A stretch of DNA of 32,300 bases, taken from NCBI GenBank assembly GCA_009602725.1, contig WELB01000101.1, forward strand, positions 105,249 to 137,548. Reading direction: 5' to 3'. How positions within the stretch are numbered: position 1 is the first letter of the stretch; the number at the start of each line of letters is the position of its first letter. Under the pieces are notes generated by a model. That model had not been told where the DNA came from and ran no database searches. It saw only the letters and a program-made list of their open reading frames with translations. The position numbers were made by a program, and so were the translations under genes. Positions 18,153 through 26,958 of this stretch are shown here, one piece after another. This DNA comes from Spirogloea muscicola (lineage: Eukaryota; Streptophyta; Zygnematophyceae; Spirogloeales; Spirogloeaceae).

Positions 18153-19045
18153 TGTAACGTTTCCGCCGTTTGAAGGTGCCAACGGCGCGCGATAACCTTA
18201 CATGAGCGTAACGTATCTACCGTTTGGAGTCCCAAACGGTGCGGGTAGCTTGGCTGCACTCCGTGTAGCTAAGTACGGTTCGAGGGTCCCGGGCTCCGTA
18301 CCCTGTCGGCACGCCTCGGGCTCACGCCCTGCAGGCCGGCCGGGTGGGTCAGCTCTCCCTCAGGCCGGCGCCCCGCGGGCCGACCGGATTGACCAGCTCT
18401 CCAGTCCTCATGGCTGCATGGCCTCAGTCCCTTGACCCCGTGAGCCAGGCTATTGGCCTGGCGCGCCACCTCCTTGGCGCTAGTCACTGTCCAGCGCGCC
18501 AGTCCCTTGGACTCGCGCGCCGGCCTCTTGGCGCTAGTCCCTTGGACTCGTGCTAAAGGCCACTGGCCCTGTGTGCCAGCCTGTTGTGTTTGTCGTGTCC
18601 CCTTGTCAGGCCCGCCCCTCCAAGGGAGGGCCTTGGGGCCGACCCTCGTCACACCCTCAGGGGAGGGGTGGCAGGAGAACCGCTATAAGTAGTGGGCCTT
18701 GGTCAGACTCCGGGGGGGACCAACGCCGGAGAGAGACACAGCCTTGCGGCTGCCTAGCCAGCCCCGCTGCTGCCTGCTGCTGCCGCCGCCGCCACAGCTC
18801 TGCTGCTGCCGGCTGCTGCCAGCCCGTCGCCGCAACTCATCGCTGCGGGCCCTGCCGGCTCTCTGAAATTTTTTGGTAGAGTCACCGCTCTAGGGCGGTG
18901 CCTCAGGGTAAGACTTCCGCTGCGCTCTGTGCGCGTATGTGCGTTGGCGTTCTCCTGTATGAGGGTTGTCTCCAAAACACCCTATGCTCGAATCCAAACC
19001 AGGACATTCTGACTCTAACTGTGTGATTAGAGCAGAGATGTCAGA
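18153..19045 (+). repeat. Element D 3' LTR (about 893 bp)
   Basis: Partner of 12597-13497. It ends ATGTCAGA where the 5' copy ends ATGTCACA, so one terminal base has mutated. The TSD ggcca follows at 19046-19050. Confidence 0.93.
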
Positions 19046-19135
19046 GGCCATCCCCAAGCGGGCCACCTGAGGCCTACCCCGAAGGGCGGACCTGAACGAG
19101 GAAAGAAGTTGCTCTCCCAAAGAAGGATCGTGTAT
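19046..19135 (+). repeat. Partial copy of the GC-rich repeat, right flank of Element D
   Basis: The sequence ggccatccccaag...ctaccccgaagggcggacctgaacgagg resembles 20719-20780 and, in the other orientation, the block left of Element D. It begins with the right TSD. Confidence 0.6.
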
Positions 19136-20650
19136 GTGCATGTCCCAAAGGGTGCAAGGTTTGTAAAGAATGCTGTGGATCACCAAGCCCGGGCTGCCGG
19201 CGGCGCAAAGAAAGGCGGGGAGGCATTGGCATGGGGCTGCTACGGTAGAAATGAGCAACGGATACTGCAAGGGCAAGGGTCCATGGGTCCGAGCTTGAAT
19301 GAAATACTCACCCCCTTTCCCTTCTCGGGTTCCCCCAATATAGCCCGACGGACTGCAAGCCCGGCCATACGGGCCTGGGTGAAAGTAGTGGACCCAGTCT
19401 CTCGTTGACTACCCGTTAACGAACTGTCGACGGCTATCAACGGGCTACCACCGGCTATCTACCCATCCATCGGCCACCAATGCCATACTGACGGTCCCCC
19501 GTCAATGCCCCGTCAATAGCAGCTGACGGTTTCCTACCCTCGAACTATCGTGAACCTTCTACAGCTCCCGTCAACATTAACGGCTGACGACGCCGTCAAG
19601 GCAGTCTGCAACGCTGCCGCTCCCGTCGCCGTTCCAGCGCCAGCACCTGTCTCGCGCGTCACGACTCCGGGCTGCGCCGCTCTCAGCTCAAGGTTGAATC
19701 CACGCTTCCCAGCCTAGTAAAATGTCCGTCTCCGGGCATCTGTCAAGCCTTTCCCGCGGCAATGACAGTCAGTTTATCTGTCAGCCGGATGAGGTGTGTA
19801 GTCTCCAGGCATCTATCAATACATTACTGCTGAATTGACATTCCAGCCATGTGAATTCATTACAAGGGCTGTGGAAAGCAACCCGAGTTGGCAACATCTA
19901 AATGGCTCAAAAGCGCTTTCTTAGAACTCGGGTGGGGAGTTGCGGAATGTTGTGGAATGCCAAGCCCGGGCTGCCCGCGGACTGAGGAAAAGCGGGGAAG
20001 GCATTGGGATGGGGCTGCACCAGCACCAAGACTGAGCAACAGTTACTGCAGGGGAAAGGGTCCAGGGGTTCGAGGTAGGGTTAAGTACTCACTCCCTTCT
20101 CCATCTCGGATTTTCCCTACACAGCCCGCCGGACTGCGAGCCCGGCCATATGGCCACGTTTTACATACTTGGCACCCATTTTCTCGTTGACGAACCCGTC
20201 CACGACCTGTTGACGGCTATCAACGGGCTACCGCCAATAATTTACCAGTTCCTCGGTCACCATCGCCGTTCAACGATTTCGCGTCAATACCCCCTCGATA
20301 GCAACTGACGGTCTACTACCCTCGAGCTGTCATTCACGTTAATGATGACGACCGCTAACAATGCCGTCAAGGTAGTCTACAGCGCTGCCGCCTCCGTCGC
20401 CGTTCCAACGCCAGCACCATGCTGTCTCGCGCTTGACGACTCCGGGTTGCGCCGCTCTCAGCCTAAGGTTGAATCCACGCTTCCCAGTCGTCAGCTCGGT
20501 GAAATGTCCGTATCCAGCCATCTGTCGAGCCTTGCCTGCGGCACTGACGGTCAATTCAGTCTCAGCCGGTTGAGGTGTCTAGTCTCCAGGCATCTGTCAA
20601 CACAATACTGCTGCATTTACATTCTAGCAAAGTAAATCTAGTTACAATGG
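19136..20650. repeat. Diverged direct tandem duplication, unit about 780 bp
   Basis: Unit 1 (about 19150-19868) and unit 2 (about 19927-20650) align along their length at an offset of 777-782 bp. Landmarks: ccaagcccgggctgcc at 19183 and 19960, acggctatcaacgggctacc at 19431 and 20213, cgccgtcaaggcagtctgc versus tgccgtcaaggtagtctac, and ggttgaatccacgcttcccag at 19692 and 20468. Similarity is roughly 75-80% by eye. There are no long conserved ORFs, so the similarity is not protein-driven. I cannot assign it to a known family; an old LTR pair that lost its interior, or a satellite-like duplication, are both possible. Confidence 0.85.
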
Positions 20651-20715
20651 ATCATTTATCGACCACGAGTGAGGAGCCCCAAATTGAAAGACTAGCAGCT
20701 TTAAAGCAAAAGGGA

Positions 20716-20870
20716 AAGGCCCACCCTGATGGGTGGGCCGCATGAGGCCCACCCCGAAGGGCGGACCTGTACGAGGAGCCAGGGTGAACGCCGAACCACC
20801 GGGGCCCCCGTGCGTGACCACCTGGCCAGGCCAGGTCGGTCACGTGCCAATTAGGCAAAGAGGCCGAGTG
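20716..20870 (+). repeat. GC-rich interspersed repeat copy
   Basis: Plus-strand copy of the repeat found inverted at 12333-12596. The shared part runs from aaggcccaccctgatggg through cggtcacgtgccaatt (20852). It marks a second insertion or rearrangement breakpoint on the host side of the retrotransposon cluster. Confidence 0.7.
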
Positions 20871-21711
20871 CGTGGACCATCGGAAACTGAACGAGTTCGT
20901 TCCACTGGCCACCGATGTGCACGGGGTTTCCTGGGTCTCCGTGGCTATACCTATTGACCTGGCTGCGCGCCACACCGTGTCTCGCAGGCAGGGCGAGCAG
21001 CCCGACTTCAATGGTGCTGGCTTGATAGTGCAGGTGTTTCACGTGCGCCTGTATATACAACTCCAGCGTTCAGTGCAGTCCACGCCTTGCATCTGCGTGC
21101 TGCCGTGCTGCTCTAGCTGCAGCCTTTGGCTTTCGTCAAGGGAGTTGCTCTCTGGAGGCCAGCCTTTCTTACTTGCGGGTGCTAAGGATGTGTCACTAAG
21201 TCATTATCCTTGTGATACTTCTTCAGTCGTTTCAGCGGATTTCGGTCCCTTCGGACCTTGTCATTACTCTCGGGCTGGCTTATCACAGCCCTCGCCCCCT
21301 TTGGATATACTTATTTTTCCGATGGTTGACAGCTTCAAGCTGCCATGTAAGAGAACGACTACACGACTACTGTCAGAGGCGCCTGAAGTGCCGAGGACCA
21401 TATGTTGACCACCCGAGAGCCACCTGGGGCCATCGAGGGCCCCCTGACGCAACGTGAGGACCACTCAAAGGGTCACCTGGGACCTTATGAAGGCCAGCTG
21501 GACAAGCGAGAGTTGAAAAGGACAATGACGGAGCCGTGGCAGCCACTTGACAATCGTCCTGATGCTGACGGTCGAAGATAACGGCAAGCGAAAGTATCTC
21601 GCTATTCCACATGTCCACATCATGGAAGCATCCATTGCACTATTAATTGCTCACACATTTTTGGGACGTCGCTTCCAGGGAGCATGGCCGTTACTCGAGG
21701 CCTAACCCCTA
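20871..21711. other. Intergenic, no gene supported; two adjacent small hairpins
   Basis: No recognisable protein. A TATA-like tatataca occurs near 21051. At 21244-21257 GGTCC-CTTC-GGACC and at 21272-21291 GGGCTG-(8 bases)-CAGCCC form two perfect small stems. Between about 21400 and 21490 a gaccac/cacctggg motif recurs, possibly decayed GC-rich repeat. Nothing allows a gene call. Confidence 0.4.
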
Positions 21712-22098
21712 ATGGACGAGCTTCATCAGGAGCATACAGTACTTGAGTACGAACCACGCTTTGCTCTAGCGCATACAAACGCACAAAATACGTTAGAGCA
21801 CCTGTGCCAATTTACACGCCACGAGGTTGAAGGCCGCATAGCCTGGGCACCTTCGGAATACTTGCCCGCGGATGAATGCTGCGGGCAAGCCTTACTTAGT
21901 GCCACCGACACAGTTTCGTGCTCACATCGTGTTCACCGTAAGGAGTATAGTCTCATCCTCATGTGTATGATCTTTGCTGTCGACCTTTGTGCTGTGCGGG
22001 CACTCTTAGGCTTGTCCAAAGCCATGGGTCGAGGATCGATTCTGCCATGTACATGCCAACTAGCCAAGGCTTCACATATCCCTCCGAAGGTGGCGTGA
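21712..22098 (+). CDS. Uncharacterised 128-residue ORF, doubtful
   Basis: An ATG-initiated ORF preceded in frame by a TAA. The first 45 residues (TVLEYEPRFALAH, then HLCQFTRHEVEGRIAW) have the spacing of a gag capsid segment (extended arm, YexRF, then a later F...R). The resemblance is weak and no other gag or pol sequence is adjacent. Composition is Cys- and Leu-rich in the second half. It may be a chance ORF or a very old gag fragment. Confidence 0.15.
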   Translation: MDELHQEHTVLEYEPRFALAHTNAQNTLEHLCQFTRHEVEGRIAWAPSEYLPADECCGQALLSATDTVSCSHRVHRKEYSLILMCMIFAVDLCAVRALLGLSKAMGRGSILPCTCQLAKASHIPPKVA

Positions 22099-23124
22099 TA
22101 TCTGCGGGGTGGGAAATATGGGAGTGCCTGGGCGAAGTCCACCCGAAATGCAGTATAATTATTCCCCTACTGTACGCCTCTGCACAAGGGGGACCAAAGG
22201 TTCCCGGCCACCTGCGAGTAGAGTGGGTGGTCAGAGTGAGCTTTCAATATCACACGCTATTACTCATACGACGATCATAATGGGGAATTGAAGATGCAAA
22301 AGCTCTGGGCCCCTTTGCACAAATGCAGTGTAAATCGTGAAGACGTTGGCTGACAACAGGCCGTCATGACATAGCAACACATAACAGTTCCACAGAAGAT
22401 CCATGCATGAAGGTGCAAAGACCCCCTGGATGAGACGACATCGACACTGGCGTCCAGGTGACATTCCTAGGTCCGAGCAACACCACGGCCTGCATGAAAG
22501 TGCTGTCATACGATTACGGCGCCATGGACACATCATGGAGCAGCCTCATATGGGCAGAACTGCCAGGATAGGGGTGTTGCTTGAGGCCTAATTTGCATGG
22601 TAATAATAATAGCACTGTGTAGATTGTGTGCTTGTAAACATGCGCCACACTGAATTATGTCTTCTTACACTTGACAAAGTAGCATATATACAGGTGAACA
22701 ATGCAAAGTCGCACATGAGTCAGATGAAGACAATGATGGGGGTCACAACATCAAGAGGCATGGAAGGACAACAGGCAATCTAGCTCAACAGCCTGCACTG
22801 TCAGAGTTTCTGGCCTGTGCCAGGCATGGGAGCAAGGTGCACTCGAATTGTACTCGGACCCTTCATATACTAGTATATTAGGTGGTCAATTTCATAACCG
22901 ACGGAAGCATCTCACTTGAGTACTCTAAACCATTCAAGTTGCCACCGAGCTACAAGACTTGCAATACATGCCAGCTTAAAGCGGCACTCAAGGCGGCACA
23001 TGTACAAAAAAGGCATGATAATAAAGGGACAACCGACAGCGTGCACAAGGTGGTCCTAGGCCTCGCCACTTGGAGCTTGTCACAGAATAAAGGCATCACA
23101 TGTTGTAAATGGCATGCGGTGCCA
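22099..23124. other. Intergenic sequence downstream of the FY gene
   Basis: About 1 kb with no supported gene. It must include the 3' untranslated region of the minus-strand FY gene. A TGTAA pentamer on the minus strand at 22665-22669 is a candidate green-algal polyadenylation signal, implying a ~460-bp 3' UTR. Base composition is more AT-rich than the retrotransposon region. Confidence 0.4.
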
Positions 23125-26100
23125 TTATGGCGGGGGAATAGACATTGATGAGAGGGCCTTTGATTCGTACAGAGAGTGTGTCGAGCGTGGAGGGCCTATT
23201 GAAAAAGGAGGATAACGTCCAGATGCAGTGGCGTGAGTATAAGGTCGTTGTGCATGATCAGGTTGCAAATAAGACGAGTTGAAGGTGGAGCTCTGCACAG
23301 GTGAAGGCTGTGGCGGATTGGCACCCAACCCAGGTATCAAGGGCGATGAAGTCTCCAGTTCCGGTTGCAAATCTGCATTCCAAGGTGACAAGCCAATTGG
23401 ATACACAGATGTATCTGCCAACAAAGCCGCTACTTGCGCTCAACAGTATTGATGTACTGAAATTACTCATAACCCCAGGTAGGTTGGAAGGAGGAAAGGA
23501 GCTGGACTGCTATGGCTTACCCCCAAAGGCTCGATGAAGCCGAGCAGGGGTAGCATTACTTGGTCGTTCTCTTGACCAAAATCTGGTCGTATGGTCGCTG
23601 CCACCACTGCCAAGTGGTGTCTGGCACCATCGTTAGAATCTGCACAGTTACACCTTCACTCACAGCACATTTGACAGTGAAGTAGGCTACAAAGCAATGT
23701 GTCATGTTTCTCGCCTGCAGAGCACGTGACCTATAGGGTGCCATGACAGAGACCAAACAGCACTCTCATGAGCGTGGTTGCACTCCACAGCTGGTTGCCG
23801 ATGCCTAGATAAAGCAAGGGCAAGGAAGGTGTGCCCCAAAGACCAATGTCAGTTGCCCGTGCTTAAGCAAAAGGTGACCAGGATATAAGCAATCACAAGC
23901 CTCGACTATGCGGAGGCAGTAAGAGAGGACAAGCTGCAAAGAAGAGATCAGGCATATGAGTGTGAGCACATTGCAGCTGAGGACAGGTTCATACCCAACC
24001 AACCACTGGTAGATGCTGCCATCATAACAACCACTTGCAAAGAGGTCTTCATGTATGGGATGCCATGCAACAGCTGGAGGATGCCCAAGGAGACAAATCA
24101 CAGGTAGCACAGCAGGATAACCCAGTATTGTCATTCTCGAAGCCTCCAACAGGAATGGGCATGTAAGGATTATAACTCACAAGTCACTTCCTTCTTGTGT
24201 CCGTGATAGCTTTCCAACTCCTTCAACATTCTGATGTCGTAGAGCTGCACAACAAGCTGTGTATGAGGCCTCTCACAATGTAGAGCTGGAAAAAGGAGTC
24301 AAGCACATCATGCAACAACTGTACATATTGCCACCAGAAGCAAACTCTCAGATGCAAGGATGCATATCACCTGCATCAAGATAGAGGAATATGTTGGCGT
24401 GGTTGTGGGTGGGCTTACACCCAACAACTACAGAAGACACGCTAAGCAAGCTCGTTACAGCTCAAGCTATCCAGCGTTACCTTGAGAAGCTGATCGCGAG
24501 AAGCTGTGAGCACCCAATTGCCATTCCGGTTCCACCTGACGCACATCACAGTGCTCTTGTGGCCATGCCTGTAGAGACAGCACTTTAGTGAGACTACATG
24601 CTCAGGCCTCAGGGATTTCATCAGAGACAGAGCTGCCGCCGCAGAGCTGTTACCAATTTGGCGAAGCAGCAGGTCTGAGATACGTGGACTGCGTACGTAG
24701 ACATGCCACCAAACACAGTCACAATGTACTTCTCTGAAAGGGAAAAAGAAGCACCAACTCCTACATGCAGTGAGTGTCTCACAAAGAATCACTGTAAGTT
24801 CTGCTCTAATGCTGGGCTGATGGAGCATGACAACAAGCACGTACAGCGTGCACAGCTCTCGGCCAGTCTTGGCATCCCACAGCTTTACGAGATTGTCTTT
24901 AGCTCCTGCAAAGCCCCCGCAAGGACAGCCGTCCTGCAATCACTCTCTGACAAGTCCTCCCTGCCGCTGCATCGCATGGGCACAAGGCAGGTAGCTCGAC
25001 CTCACACACCTGATACGAGTAATGACTTTTGCGGGTGCCAGTCAACGCTCTTCACGTCCCACCCATGACCTGCGCAAGCCCCAAGAATGAAGACTCAGCA
25101 ATATGCCATGGGTTTTCCTCCGACCACGACAAGCGACATCTTCCAGCCAAACGTGGGCACTGCAAGGCCAAAGTACCAAAAGGAACACCGAAAGTACTTC
25201 AAAGTTGCTCACCAGTGAGGGCAACTTCTTCCCGGCAGAGGAAAAAGTCCCAGACCTTCACCGTGTTGTCATCGGAGCAGGAGCAGAGCTTGAGGTCCGT
25301 GCTCGCAAAGCTGCGATGACAAGCGAGGGCAACACTCACTGCAGTGTGGGTGTTCAGCATTCAACAGGCAGCGCCGAGGCAGCGGTGCAAGTGGTTTGTT
25401 AACATCAGGCTTAAGCGCACCCAAGGTCTCGGATGGCCTCCTTGTGAGCAGTGGTATTGGCCTTGGCGTTGTTCATGTTGCTCTGCCAGTACCTGCACCA
25501 AGCACAGCCAGTGGCAATGGCGTGCTCAAAAAGCTGGATTGCAATCACTTGTCAGACCGAAGGGCTTCAAGAGGTTTCTCAGGGGTTTCGGAATCAGGGG
25601 CAAGAGGGGTGCAGCGTTCAGGGTGTACGTCCAAAACCACGTAAATAGGAGGCCTTTGAGTAGGCCTGCGGCAACCAAGGCACAAGAGCTTCAGGCGTGG
25701 ACGCAAGCAGATGCCTACTTCAGGCAACCGCCGTCATCTCCCGTCACCAGCCAGTTGTCGTTGTGGCTCCATGCCATGGACCTCACCGCCTGGTCATGGC
25801 CCTGCCAGCACCAAGGTCCAGCTGTCTGAGGCCTTTGGTGGTAGTAGTCGCTCTCGAGGACAACATGGTTCCTCGGCCTCCCCCCCCACCCCCCCGCGGC
25901 GTCGACGGCCGTCGCAAGGTTGGTCAATGGAGATGCGAAGATGTGCGAGAACATGAGAGGCCTCTCGTGCAGCTGAAAAGGTTCGTCAAGGGTCAGGAAC
26001 ACTTGCGGCACATGGCAGGTGCAGGCTGGGTGAAGCACCTGGATGATCATCTCAAAGTTGTAGGACTGGCCGTTCCACAGAGTCAGCTCGCCGCTCTGCG

Positions 26101-26723
26101 AGCCCGTCATGAGACGCCGCCCATTGGGAGTCCACTGCCAGCATGACCCACGTCCTCAGTCACAGCCATGCCCCCGACATGCTACCAGCATGGGGCTTCA
26201 GATGAGTTGCTGGCGGGGGGGCAGGGGCTCCCCACCAGCACGCGGTTGATGGACCCCCGCACTTTGTTGGTGGACGGGTGCACGAATCTGGTGGCGAAGC
26301 TCATGCTGGGGTTCTCCGGGTAGGCAATCGGCGGCATCATCTGCAGCAGGCAGCCGGTGTCGAGGGAGGGAGTGAGCTTAGAGTTCACTCGACGACGGGT
26401 CACGCTGCGCTGCCGCTCGAGGTAGAAGGCGGCAGCGCAGGCAGGGTGGCTCAGGAGTGAGGCCCGAGGGGGCGGCGAGCACCCGGAGGGCGTCGGTGGG
26501 TGTCGGCTGGAGCGCCGGCGCATCCAGCACGCCCTTGACGTGCATGCGCGTCTGCAGCGGCAGGCGCGCGGCGCGGGTGAGGCGAGGCCGCGGGCCACGG
26601 TGGGAAGCGGGGCATTCAAGCTGGCTGTGGCGGGCACGGGCACCTCAACGTAGAGCGCCACGGAGCTGGCGTAGTCCACGGAGCGCCGCGGCCCGCCACG
26701 GCGCCGCGGGCCTCCTCCGCGCC
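23125..26723 (-). CDS. FY: FY/WDR33-type WD40 polyadenylation factor, 14 exons, 5' end unresolved
   Basis: Homologue of plant FY / animal WDR33 / yeast Pfs2, the WD40 subunit of the nuclear cleavage and polyadenylation complex that helps bind the poly(A) signal. Exons (minus): 26723-26644, 26415-26236, 26134-26039, 25801-25719, 25492-25421, 25310-25213, 25069-25010, 24905-24845, 24568-24481, 24244-24181, 24073-23995, 23804-23715, 23606-23521, 23414-23125. All joins keep frame; exons 2-14 give 448 residues. Landmarks: [140 protein letters not shown]. Intron 23714-23607 has a GC donor. The ~96-residue Pro/Ser-rich tail ends SIPPP and is shorter than plant FY's. No start ATG is visible before 26723 in frame, so a 5' exon is missing from the model. 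Confidence 0.92.
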
Positions 26724-26958
26724 CTGCCGGCGGCCGCAGGTAGGCAGGGGAGAGCGCGCCCTGAGCGAGCGCCCGGAGAGCGTGGCGGCCTTGGCAGCAG
26801 CGGCGGGAGGGGAGGGCAGCAACGGCACGCACCGCCGTGGTCGGCCGAGGGGTTTGGCCGCAGCGACGGCGCGGGGTGCCGCCAGGCGCCGGACCCCTAA
26901 CCCCGGCGCGCCACGCCCTGGCCCCAAAACCTCCCCCCTCCGCGCCGCCGCCGTCGCC
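26647..26958. promoter_or_regulatory. Shared 5' region of FY (minus) and aspartate aminotransferase (plus)
   Basis: The two genes are divergent. The first recognisable FY exon ends its upstream side at 26723, and the aminotransferase ATG is at 26959, leaving about 235 bp of very GC-rich sequence for both promoters and leaders. No TATA box is visible. The only minus-strand ATG in this interval is the palindromic CCATGG at 26958-26963, which is also the aminotransferase start, so FY transcription may begin inside the aminotransferase coding exon. A bidirectional promoter is inferred. Confidence 0.5.

Larger units (their letters stand above)
12597..19045 (+). mobile_element. Element D: chromovirus with LTRs, TSD and an internally deleted gag-pol
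   Basis: About 6.45 kb. Order: 5' LTR (12597-13497), initiator-Met primer site (13499-13509), leader, gag start (14068) with two stops, long gag-RT-RNase H-integrase-chromodomain ORF (to 18087), polypurine tract AGTGGGGAGG (18141-18150), 3' LTR (18153-19045), flanked by ggcca on both sides. The LTRs are about 95-96% identical by eye. The zinc knuckle and protease active site are missing while the reading frame stays open across the join. Since the ends and TSD are intact, the copy was inserted as a unit, either before the deletion or by proteins supplied in trans. Confidence 0.94.

Noticed and set aside
23556-23756. Reading the FY exon from the CAG at about 23642 (SNDGARHH...)
   Set aside because: That frame does not match the WD40 repeat. 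The acceptor at 23607-23609 gives [16 protein letters not shown], which does, and keeps phase with both neighbours.
26331-26380. A 48-bp GT-AG intron inside FY exon 2
   Set aside because: The sequence reads through in frame with a plausible match to the family spacing (LTPSL before MMPP), and 48 bp is far shorter than any other intron here.
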